The notes: a model not told the origin generated them from the sequence alone. Shown: positions 45,773-52,926, counted from the first letter of the stretch. The stretch: DNA of 64,000 bases from Bacteroidota bacterium (GCA_017860295.1 JAFNAS010000001.1:186001-250000); one strand, 5' to 3'. Made by a program: numbers and translations.

Positions 45773-48127
45773 ATGAAAGATTTTTGGCTTCAAAAACGGG
45801 CTGTCATGTGGTTATTCTCAGGTATGATTATCGCAGGCATTTCAGGTCTGTCAGCTCAGGAAAAACAATCGATTGGAGGAAAAATAGTCGACCGGGCGAC
45901 ACAAGATGTTATCGAATACGCAAACATACGCCTATTCAAAGCATCGGACTCTACCATGGTAGGTGGAGCCGCCAGCGACAACCACGGCACCTTCACCATT
46001 CAACCGGTAGCACGGGGAGCGTACCGGCTACGGATATCGTGCATCGGGTATGAAGAGGCTACGAAATCCGTCATCGTCGATAGAGAGAAAGCCGACGCGG
46101 GTACCATTTATCTGCAAGGAAAAGCGGTAGCGATGCGCGAAGCGGTAGTGGTGGCGGAACGCGCAAAGGCAAAATCGGAGAGAGACAAAACCACCTTTTT
46201 TATCTCGAAGAAAATGACCGATGTATCCAATAGCGGTACCGACCTGCTGAAACTGATCCCCGGCATTCAGGTCGATTTCATGCAAAACGTCTCGTTGGAG
46301 GGTAGCAACAACATCCTGATTCTGGTGGACGGGAAAGAGCGCGACCGAAGCTTTATCAGTCAGCTCAACCCCAAAGAGATCGACAAAATAGAGGTTATCA
46401 GTAGTCCGCCAGCCAACTACGACGGCAATGTGACGGGCGTTATCAACGTGGTATTGAAGAAAGAGCACAACACCGGCATCAGCGGACAAATCAACGCCGA
46501 AATTCCGACTTCCGGTGATGCCGTTTACATTTTCCCAAACTACAACCTGAGCCTCGGATGGAAGAAACTGACCCTTTTTACATCGTACAACGGAGAGATG
46601 AGTTATTTCGACATGCACGAAAGCACCTACCGGAAAACAGGAAATAACAGCGGCACAACCGAACTGTTTTCGGACCAGTATGTCAAACAGAGAAACTGGT
46701 CGCACCGTTTTCATTATGGCTTCGACTACACCTTCGATGCACGGAACCAGCTCAGCTTTTACGGATTTTACAATCCCTACTCCAATGAACATAGCGGCAC
46801 GGCCGTTTCACGCGTAAGCGGAGTACAAAACCGACAATGGGAGGCCATCAAAAGAGACACAGACAAAAACAACCGCACCTACTATTCGCTATTTTACAAC
46901 CACCGGTTCAACACAACCGGACACGAACTATCGGTAGAAGCGAGCGACTATCAGCTGAGTGCAGAAAACCGAACCGACTACCTCAGCGTTTCGGAGGAGA
47001 GGATTCTCTCCTCCAACACGCTCAAACCACAACAAAACGTATTCAGCGCAAAAATCGATTATACACGACCTCTGACAACAAAGATCGGTCTGGCAACCGG
47101 CATCAAAACAAAGCTACAGAGACTGACTGACCGGAACAGAACCGATTTTCGATACAACGAAGAGAGCTATGCAGCCTACACCACCCTGTCGTACAGACAG
47201 ACTAAATTCGACGCAAACCTCGGACTGCGTGCCGAACAATCGGTATCGACACTGAAAAACAGTTTCGATACTCATCTGTTGGCCCTCTTGCCATCAGTCA
47301 ATATGCGGTTACAGCTCTCCGACAGGCAGAATGTTCGCTTTTCGTTCAGTCGTTCGATAGCACGACCCAACCTTTACCAGCTGAACCCGGCAGTAGCCCC
47401 CGACGACCCGTTTACCATCCGCGAAGGGAATCCGGCATTGAAACCTGAGTTTCGCACCGCTTTGTTCCTTGAACACTCCATCCGGTTTGCCTCCAACTAT
47501 TTTGCCACCCGACTATTTTACAACAAAACAACAGACGCCATCAACAAGCTGACCTTTGTCAACGACACCAGCGCTTTTGAGACCAAAACCTATAACCTGG
47601 GAACTATCCACCAGTACGGCATTCAGTTGTCCGGTTCGTTCAGGCTGGGCACCGCCACACTGAATCCCTATATTCGGATATACGGTTTGTATGGAGCAGG
47701 CAACAGCACGGCGCGGCAATACTCGGTTGCAAACAGACACACAACCGGAATAGAATCGGGGCTATCGGCCATCGTATCGGTTACCAACACGCTGGCGCTG
47801 TCGCTCTCGGCGCAATATGCCACGCCGTTGCAAGCCATCCAGAGCAATACATTTTGCGATGCGCTCTACTTCGTCTCTCTGGACAAAACAGTCAATCAAA
47901 ACATGAAAATAGGAGTAGTGAGCGGGCTTCCATTCGCGCGGAAGTTTACATACGCGGGATCGGATACCGATGGAAGTAATTTCACCAGCCGCTATAACGG
48001 ATACTTGCTTATGCCTACGGTACCACTCTGGTTCCGGGTGAGCTACCAGTTCCATTCGGGCAAAAAGAGGAGTCAAATAAAAAGGGACACCGAAGAGCCG
48101 GAAAATTTACCCAAAAGAGGATTTTAA
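45773..48127 (+). CDS. Outer-membrane beta-barrel receptor (TonB-dependent receptor-like, OMP family)
   Basis: 784 residues with a signal peptide (cut near SGLSAQ, residue 30). A carboxypeptidase-regulatory-like beta-sandwich (GGKIVDRATQDVIEYANIRLF, about 35-115) is followed by a plug domain (LLKLIPGIQVDFMQNVSLEGSNNILILVDGK, IDKIEVISSPPANYDGNVTGVINVVLKK, about 155-240) and a C-terminal beta barrel of the OMP_b-brl group. No SusD partner follows, so it is not a classical glycan importer. The adjacent LytTR regulator and its sites imply it is controlled by that regulator. The ligand is unknown. Confidence 0.9.
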   Translation: MKDFWLQKRAVMWLFSGMIIAGISGLSAQEKQSIGGKIVDRATQDVIEYANIRLFKASDSTMVGGAASDNHGTFTIQPVARGAYRLRISCIGYEEATKSVIVDREKADAGTIYLQGKAVAMREAVVVAERAKAKSERDKTTFFISKKMTDVSNSGTDLLKLIPGIQVDFMQNVSLEGSNNILILVDGKERDRSFISQLNPKEIDKIEVISSPPANYDGNVTGVINVVLKKEHNTGISGQINAEIPTSGDAVYIFPNYNLSLGWKKLTLFTSYNGEMSYFDMHESTYRKTGNNSGTTELFSDQYVKQRNWSHRFHYGFDYTFDARNQLSFYGFYNPYSNEHSGTAVSRVSGVQNRQWEAIKRDTDKNNRTYYSLFYNHRFNTTGHELSVEASDYQLSAENRTDYLSVSEERILSSNTLKPQQNVFSAKIDYTRPLTTKIGLATGIKTKLQRLTDRNRTDFRYNEESYAAYTTLSYRQTKFDANLGLRAEQSVSTLKNSFDTHLLALLPSVNMRLQLSDRQNVRFSFSRSIARPNLYQLNPAVAPDDPFTIREGNPALKPEFRTALFLEHSIRFASNYFATRLFYNKTTDAINKLTFVNDTSAFETKTYNLGTIHQYGIQLSGSFRLGTATLNPYIRIYGLYGAGNSTARQYSVANRHTTGIESGLSAIVSVTNTLALSLSAQYATPLQAIQSNTFCDALYFVSLDKTVNQNMKIGVVSGLPFARKFTYAGSDTDGSNFTSRYNGYLLMPTVPLWFRVSYQFHSGKKRSQIKRDTEEPENLPKRGF

Positions 48128-48143
48128 TCCGGGCTCAACGCTA

Positions 48144-49322
48144 TCATTGCGGGTGTTTTTCTAACCAGCCGGGATAAGCATCGAGCACCTTCTGAGGAGC
48201 GTAAGTGTACCAACCATACCCCACCCGACGCTCGCGACTCACGTCCGAAAGGCGGTAGAGGAACTTGCTGTTACGATCGCAAAACAACGGGCGGTGTGTC
48301 TCCAACTCGTAATAGCGGGTCCAGATTACAGGAGCCAGTGAATCTTCTACCACAATCCGGTCGGTAGTCAAGGTATGGTAAATCGACTTTTCGGGAGGAG
48401 CAGGAACGGTTGTTACACGAACACCGTGAATTTCGGAAACCTTAAACCATTCGACCGCACTCTTGACGGACTGAATTATTGCCGGAGATGGATTTTCAAG
48501 GCTCATCAGAAACAGTACAATATCGGCACTCTCGGCATTGCAAATGCTGGGAGGCTCGAAAGCACGCGCCCAGGCCGGAGTCAGATCGGTATTGTCGTGT
48601 TGCTGAAACCAGGCGGTGAGTACGCCCATATCTACAATCTGGCATTTGAGAATACAATCCAACCCTTTGCCGAACGACGACTGAACCCGCTGACGAATGG
48701 CACTATCGAGAAAAGCATAGTCGGGATGCCCGTCCGTAATCTTCTTGAACAGCTTCATTACGCCGATATAGGCTCCATCGTTAAAAGTAATATAACGGCT
48801 GTAGCGTCCCTGTTCTATTGGATAATACTGCGGCCAGCCTCCATTCGGATATTGAGCCGAAAGCAAAAACTCGATCCCCCGAATGGCCGCTTGCTTATAA
48901 CGATCGTCTTTCAACAGCCGGTAGGCTTGCGCCAGATAGTCGACCTGGGTATAGGAGGTGGAGTTGTCGATGGTGGTATGCAGGATATCTTTCGTACGCA
49001 TCAGGCGGTCTCTCTGTTCGGGAGTAAGCACAGCCTGCATGTCGTAGTTCTTCGGCCAACCACCGTTACTGCGCTGATAGAGTAAAACATTATCGGCAAT
49101 CTCGCGCACCTGCGACTCTTTGTACCTCGGTTGGTTTTTCCCGGGCTGAATAATATTACTCTTATCGGCAATGCCATACCAATGGCGGGAACTATCGCCG
49201 AAAGGGGCTGTAGAGATACCGGGTGCTCCCACCGGGCGATTTTGCGCACCCGAAAACAAATGCAGAAGAACAATTCCGGAAAGCAGCAGCACCATGCGGA
49301 AGTGATGTTGAAAGAGTTTCAT
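48144..49322 (-). CDS. Exported pectate lyase, PL10 type
   Basis: 392 residues from the ATG complementary to 49320-49322 (MKLFQHHFRMVLLLSGIVLLHLFSGAQ, a signal peptide). The body starts with SNIIQPGKNQPRYKESQ and has the PL10 block YQRSNGGWPKNYDM near 83, TIDNSTSYTQVDYLAQAYRL near 120, QYPNGGWPQYYP near 155, and WARAFEPPSICNAESADIVLFLMSL near 250. It cleaves polygalacturonate by beta-elimination. No other pectin gene or SusCD pair lies nearby. Its promoter region has two strong palindromes. It is convergent with the receptor gene, 16 bp apart. Confidence 0.92.
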   Translation of the reverse strand: MKLFQHHFRMVLLLSGIVLLHLFSGAQNRPVGAPGISTAPFGDSSRHWYGIADKSNIIQPGKNQPRYKESQVREIADNVLLYQRSNGGWPKNYDMQAVLTPEQRDRLMRTKDILHTTIDNSTSYTQVDYLAQAYRLLKDDRYKQAAIRGIEFLLSAQYPNGGWPQYYPIEQGRYSRYITFNDGAYIGVMKLFKKITDGHPDYAFLDSAIRQRVQSSFGKGLDCILKCQIVDMGVLTAWFQQHDNTDLTPAWARAFEPPSICNAESADIVLFLMSLENPSPAIIQSVKSAVEWFKVSEIHGVRVTTVPAPPEKSIYHTLTTDRIVVEDSLAPVIWTRYYELETHRPLFCDRNSKFLYRLSDVSRERRVGYGWYTYAPQKVLDAYPGWLEKHPQ

Positions 49323-49347
49323 TGTTATTGCAATTAACAAGATGAAG

Positions 49348-49370
49348 CAATATACCCCGGGGGTATATTG
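49348..49370 (-). promoter_or_regulatory. 23-bp palindrome between pectate lyase promoter and start codon
   Basis: A perfect 11-bp inverted repeat (arm CAATATACCCC) around a single central G. It falls just downstream of the predicted transcription start and 26 bp before the ATG, a classic operator position. It could also fold as an mRNA hairpin. Confidence 0.7.
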
Positions 49371-49382
49371 TTGGTTTGACTA

Positions 49383-49414
49383 CAAAAATAGCTTATAGTC
49401 GGGTCTTCTACAAA
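49383..49414 (-). promoter_or_regulatory. Pectate lyase promoter
   Basis: On the minus strand, TTTG at 49411-49414, a 20-bp spacer, and TATTTTTG at 49383-49390. A second palindrome, GCGATACGCGCTATCGC (49416-49432), abuts the -33 box. Confidence 0.65.
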
Positions 49415-49434
49415 AGCGATACGCGCTATCGCAG

Positions 49435-50068
49435 CAAACCGGAGATAAACAGGCCCGCAGAAACACCCTTTCGGAGACATTTCGGGATACGCCAACTCTA
49501 AACGCAAAATAACCATCCATACCAGACAGGTGTAAAATAGCAAAACCAAATAACAATGTACAAAAGTGAATATTTATATTTTTTTTGCGATATACATTAT
49601 TGTATTTTATTATTATAATACTAACTTTGTCGCAAATAAATTAAATATTCGTAGCAATAACCATGCTCGAATGTTTAAGTTTTTCCGAATGCAAAGTTCT
49701 GTTCTACTAATCCACATGCTATGTAAAGCCGGAGACTATCGGATAGGTTGTGCGGCTTAACGCACCAGCTGAGTGACGGGTAGCTTGTCAATCAAAATCG
49801 TATTCTGTAGAAGAAGTGTGTTGTGTCCGATCGCGACGTGTACCGATTGCCGCTATGTGCTGACGATCGCGTCGGGATAAATAACCGACGAAAAGGAACG
49901 CTACCGGACGTGTGAAAATATTTCACACACCAAACGCAATACAATGTTAACGAATATTACATTTCAAAGCAAAACTTCTTTCTGTTTGGTCGAACGATCG
50001 TCGAAGGATGGTCGGAGGATCTCCGGAAGGAAGGTGGATAGTAGTAATAATTAAAAAAACAAAAAAAC
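49435..50068. other. Long intergenic stretch with several dyads, no convincing gene
   Basis: I see no plausible coding frame here. Visible structure: a plus-strand -7-like TAACTTTG at 49622-49629; a GTGCG/CGCAC hairpin near 49749-49765; a CGTCGG/CCGACG hairpin at 49870-49890; and a dyad GTGTGAAA-ATA-TTTCACAC at 49910-49928. The part from about 49720 to 49910 is more GC-rich than both flanks. It could be a long leader or a structured RNA ahead of the gene at 50093, but nothing matches a known RNA family that I can recognise. Confidence 0.4.
49910..49928. promoter_or_regulatory. 19-bp palindrome, CRP-site-like
   Basis: GTGTGAAA-ATA-TTTCACAC, containing TGTGA and TCACA separated by 7 bp (the E. 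coli CRP site has 6). It lies about 180 bp upstream of the next rightward gene. Confidence 0.5.
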
Positions 50069-50092
50069 ATAGCAGAATCGAAGAACAACATC

Positions 50093-50632
50093 GTGACCCA
50101 TGGCCTGAGCGGCATGGTGGGAGACATGCTGGTATTCCGCAACCATGCGGGGAAAACCATTGTATCGGCAAAGCCGAAGGAGAGAACAGGAGAACTCAGC
50201 GAAGCGCAAAAGAGGCAACAAGAACGCTTTCAGGAGGCCATACTGTATGGAAAAAGCGTATTGACCGATGCTACGCTGAAAGCAGAGTACCAAACTGCCG
50301 CCCCCGAAGGGGTAACGGTCTACAACGTGGTAGTGGGCGATTTTTTGCATGCGCCAAACATTAAATCGGTAGACGTGAGCAAGTACACGGGCAAACCCGG
50401 CGAAACTATCGAGATGGAAATTAGCGACGACTTCCGCGTAGCTGCGGTAAAAGTTGCCATTTACAACCCCGACGGCAGTGTGGTAGAACAGGGCGATGCC
50501 AAACAACAGCCCGGCCAGCCGAAGTGGGCCTATGCCACGACAGCCTCCAACGACTCGCTAAGCGGCGACAAGATCGTGATACGCGCGTTCGACCTACCGG
50601 GCAACGTGAGCGAGGAGGACAAAACAATTTGA
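50093..50632 (+). CDS. Uncharacterised THGLSG-type protein with doubtful start codon
   Basis: 179 residues from a GTG at 50093 (read MTHGLSGMVGDMLVFRNHAGKTIVSAKP). Soluble, with a charged N-terminal half (KPKERTGELSEAQKRQQERF) and a beta-rich C-terminal half (VKVAIYNPDGSVVEQGDA, IVIRAFDLPGN) that may be an Ig- or lipocalin-like sandwich. The frame stays open upstream: codons at 50069-50092 would read (I)AESKNNIV, and the first of these is ATA rather than ATG, with A-rich leader DNA before it as expected for a start. So either GTG is used, the start codon has mutated, or ATA is used. I do not recognise a function. Confidence 0.6.
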   Translation: MTHGLSGMVGDMLVFRNHAGKTIVSAKPKERTGELSEAQKRQQERFQEAILYGKSVLTDATLKAEYQTAAPEGVTVYNVVVGDFLHAPNIKSVDVSKYTGKPGETIEMEISDDFRVAAVKVAIYNPDGSVVEQGDAKQQPGQPKWAYATTASNDSLSGDKIVIRAFDLPGNVSEEDKTI

Positions 50633-50680
50633 AAATTTGAGGATGTGGCAATTTGAGGATTTGAGGATTTGAGGATTGAA
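50629..50680. repeat. Tandem AATTTGAGG-type repeat
   Basis: Several 8-10 bp units (CAATTTGAAAATTTGAGG, then GAGGATTT repeated three times) start at the last codon of the preceding gene. They are related to the tract at 32538-32656. Confidence 0.65.
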
Positions 50681-50683
50681 TCT

Positions 50684-50890
50684 GCCACAGCCGACATCAG
50701 GTTGTACAATAAAACAACTACGACAAAAGGTAGAAATAAGGGGCGGCCCATCTTTCAGTTTTTCGACGACCGGAAGGATTGTGTGCCACCCCTCTACCCC
50801 AAATCAAAAAAAAGAAAAGAGGTGTGTGACCGCAAAGGTAAGCAATAAACAGATATAACCTTAGCTGCCACGCAAGAAGATTTGCATGGG
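50684..50890. other. Non-coding stretch with a leftward -7 box and no target gene
   Basis: No credible gene. On the minus strand, TACCTTTG (50833-50840) is a good -7 box, but the leftward frames after it encode nothing recognisable and run into the tandem repeat. It may be a relic of a lost element or the promoter of an RNA. Confidence 0.35.
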
Positions 50891-50919
50891 AATCCATGCG
50901 GGAGTAATAAGGAGTTGGG
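50891..50919 (+). repeat. 29-bp direct repeat, copy 1
   Basis: Begins AATCCATGCGGGAGTAATAA and ends GGAGTTGGG. It is identical to 51494-51522, 603 bp downstream, and lies 68 bp before the small membrane-protein gene. Confidence 0.9.
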
Positions 50920-50987
50920 CATCTCCACACGGAAGGATTCGCACAGCAGCCGGAATGCTAAATAATACATTGATAACTCACATTCGC

Positions 50988-51395
50988 ATGAACAACAACA
51001 GAATTTCACAACGTACCGAAGGATTATTACTTGTCGCTATTTCGTGGATGGGTCTTCTACTTATTGGTAAAGGGCATTTTCTTTCTTCTTTATCTCGGAT
51101 ATTGTACATTACAATTGTATCGTGCTATTTCTTCTATTTTTGGTTGCTCAAAAAAGACATTCCATTTCGTATGCTGATTCAAAAATACAAGAGATTGACT
51201 TTGGCGACATTTGGTTTGCTATGGATAACAACAAGCGCTCTAAACATAGCAAATTTACATGCAGATTGGCAGCGAGTGATTGTCCATGGATTCTTTGTTT
51301 CATTTATCCTAATAGTTTCACCATCTACCTTAATTGCAATAAAGTATAGAATATCACCAAAGAATCTTATAACCAACAAAGAAGATAATACCTAA
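50988..51395 (+). CDS. Small orphan membrane protein
   Basis: 135 residues from the ATG at 50988 (MNNNRISQRTEGLLLVAISWMGLLLIG). Four hydrophobic segments are visible (about 12-30, 37-55, 68-85, 98-118), with a polar C-terminal tail (KYRISPKNLITNKEDN). No family is recognised. Longer in-frame readings begin inside the 29-bp repeat and are unlikely. The gene lies alone between two copies of that repeat and is followed after 31 bp by hairpin element A. Confidence 0.6.
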   Translation: MNNNRISQRTEGLLLVAISWMGLLLIGKGHFLSSLSRILYITIVSCYFFYFWLLKKDIPFRMLIQKYKRLTLATFGLLWITTSALNIANLHADWQRVIVHGFFVSFILIVSPSTLIAIKYRISPKNLITNKEDNT

Positions 51396-51426
51396 GAAAC
51401 GAACTATTCAAATCAAACCATTCTCC

Positions 51427-51460
51427 GCTGCCAGAGGATTAGCGAAGTGTATCCTGTGTG
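51427..51460 (+). repeat. Hairpin element, copy A
   Basis: GCTGCC, then stem AGGAT / ATCCT (51435-51439 with 51451-51455) around loop TAGCGAAGTGT, then GTGTG. It is the same element as copies B (52899-52926) and C (51576-51608, inverted), but its stem bases differ in a compensating way. Confidence 0.75.
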
Positions 51461-51493
51461 CAAGCCAAGCGATGCAATCGTGCGGCGACGACG

Positions 51494-51522
51494 AATCCAT
51501 GCGGGAGTAATAAGGAGTTGGG
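51494..51522 (+). repeat. 29-bp direct repeat, copy 2
   Basis: Identical to 50891-50919. It lies between the small membrane-protein gene and the AT-rich orphan gene. Confidence 0.9.
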
Positions 51523-51575
51523 AACTGATTGGCTTCGCTGAAGGTTGTTTGTGGTTAAAAACCACGCTGGTTTTG

Positions 51576-51608
51576 GGCACAGGTTACGCTATCGCTAAAC
51601 CTGCGCCA
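51576..51608 (-). repeat. Hairpin element, copy C (inverted)
   Basis: On the minus strand: GCTGGCGC, stem AGGTT / AACCT around loop TAGCGATAGCGT, then GTGCC. The stem extends to 10 bp (GGCGCAGGTT with AACCTGTGCC, one G-U). Confidence 0.7.
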
Positions 51609-51616
51609 GCCCGGGG

Positions 51617-51643
51617 CAATGTGCTAATATGGTACTATGCCAA
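51617..51643. repeat. 27-bp repeat shared with 43308-43334
   Basis: 25 of 27 bases match the copy 8.3 kb away, upstream of valS. It starts CAATGTGCTAATATGG and ends TATGCCAA. Confidence 0.75.
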
Positions 51644-51861
51644 TTAAGAGAATCACAGCAAACATATCAGTTGAAATATCCAACAGGAAACCCATATTTT
51701 ATATTAAAAAAAGGTTTTATATTTACAATCATGTAGCCTATTGGGCATATACAAAAAAACGGACTAACTAATACGCAATTACACTCAAGTGACTAACTGA
51801 CATTTAACCCAAATTAAATCACTTCGGATCATTTGCATATACGCAATAAACTAAGTTGAAA

Positions 51862-51881
51862 ATATACGAATGTTCGTATAT
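51862..51881. promoter_or_regulatory. 20-bp palindrome upstream of the AT-rich orphan gene
   Basis: A perfect 9-bp inverted repeat (ATATACGAA / TTCGTATAT) with a 2-bp centre, 34 bp before the ATG at 51916. It shares the TACGAA...TTCGTA core with the blaI operator at 20007-20027. No clear -7 box overlaps it. Confidence 0.65.
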
Positions 51882-51915
51882 TAAACGTTAGCAGTAATAC
51901 TAAACACACACAACA

Positions 51916-52875
51916 ATGAAATTCAAACAGATACTAGAAGTTCTGAATAAAACATATCGAAGAGCAGCAACCAAACAACGGACTTGTAGTGTGAAAGGTT
52001 GCGATAAGCAGGCTATAAACTCTCATGTGTTACAGAAAAATGGAATCTTGAATAGTATAGAAGAAAGGGGACATATTCGAGTATCAGAAGCTGATTTCTT
52101 TAATCCTGACTTATTCCATTTCAAAAGAGATGGAATCAATCAGGCCTTTACTTTTAAAGGTTTTTGTGCTGAGCATGACAAAAAAATATTTGCTCCTATA
52201 GAAGATTTTGAAATAGATTTTGATGATTATAAAAGTCAATTGCTTTTTGCATATCGAACAGTACTAAATGAAAAAGTAAAAAAAGAGGTATTATTAGATT
52301 GGCATAAATATCAGAAAGAATCTAAAACATTGATTGGGGAAATTGATACTGATTTAATTGACAAAACTGATGAACAGCAGAAAGTTGGTATTAAAGACAT
52401 TGAATATTATAAGGAAAAAATAGAGTTAGACTTAAATAACGAAACTCAAAGTTTTATCTTCAAAGTTAGGTATACAAAGCCATGTGAAATTTGTCTTGCC
52501 TCACATTTTACGTATGAAACTACTAGGGAAAGAAGTAAGCAAATTGAAACTACAGGGAAAGATTTTGAAATCTTAACAGATATATTTATTTCATTTTTCC
52601 CAATTGAGAACGAGAATGTATTAATGATGGGCTATTTGAAAGAACAGGAACCAAAGTGTGGTGAATTTGTTCAGTTCTTTTTCGATTGTGACGAAGATAC
52701 TCTATTTAAAAAACTGAGTGATTTAATATTATGTAGATGCGAGATGTGGGCTTGCTCAGAAAGCTTTTATAATCAAAAAATTAAGCCACATGACAAAGTA
52801 ATAAATGAAATATTCCAAGAATCAGCATCGACTGTTGATGAAGATAGAGAATTAAATTTCAACATCTTTCAATAA
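51916..52875 (+). CDS. AT-rich orphan protein with HNH/zinc-knuckle-like N-terminus
   Basis: 319 residues, soluble. The N-terminus has CSVKGCDKQAINSHVLQKNG (Cys 24 and 29, Ser-His near 37-38) and, about 50 residues on, FTFKGFCAEHDKKIFAPIED (Cys and His near 86-89). This C..C / SH / C..H layout is like the treble-clef HNH or SHxLQ-type N-terminal modules seen on putative nucleases and defence proteins. A second cysteine pair lies in PCEICLASHF near 190-199, and another group, CRCEMWAC, near 274-281. I cannot assign a function. The gene is visibly AT-richer than its neighbours, stands alone between repeat elements and has a palindrome just upstream, consistent with horizontal acquisition. Confidence 0.65.
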   Translation: MKFKQILEVLNKTYRRAATKQRTCSVKGCDKQAINSHVLQKNGILNSIEERGHIRVSEADFFNPDLFHFKRDGINQAFTFKGFCAEHDKKIFAPIEDFEIDFDDYKSQLLFAYRTVLNEKVKKEVLLDWHKYQKESKTLIGEIDTDLIDKTDEQQKVGIKDIEYYKEKIELDLNNETQSFIFKVRYTKPCEICLASHFTYETTRERSKQIETTGKDFEILTDIFISFFPIENENVLMMGYLKEQEPKCGEFVQFFFDCDEDTLFKKLSDLILCRCEMWACSESFYNQKIKPHDKVINEIFQESASTVDEDRELNFNIFQ

Positions 52876-52898
52876 GTACTACTGCCAACCCTCGCTGC

Positions 52899-52926
52899 CG
52901 CACGATTAGCGCAGCGTATCGTGTGG
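52899..52926 (+). repeat. Hairpin element, copy B
   Basis: CGCTG, then stem CCGCACGAT with ATCGTGTGG (9 bp, one G-U) around loop TAGCGCAGCGT, followed by ACAAACC. It lies 24 bp after the stop of the AT-rich orphan gene. Confidence 0.75.

Noticed and set aside
49566-49760. 64-residue reading frame in the long gap
   Set aside because: AT-rich, without a promoter or protein-like composition; it ends within the hairpin-rich segment.
50629-50680. CRISPR array
   Set aside because: The units are 8-10 bp tandem repeats without unique spacers, and no cas gene is in the window.
50886-50987. 34-residue N-terminal extension of the small membrane protein
   Set aside because: Its sequence is encoded by the 29-bp repeat; the same peptide would appear at the second repeat copy without a gene. 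The ATG at 50988 directly precedes the hydrophobic body.
51447-51647. 66-residue reading frame between the orphan genes
   Set aside because: It is made almost wholly of repeat and hairpin DNA, with no start context and no protein-like composition.
50891-52926. Calling the 50-53 kb region an integron
   Set aside because: No integrase gene is present and the hairpins lack clear RYYYAAC/GTTRRRY core sites, so only a cassette-like layout is claimed.
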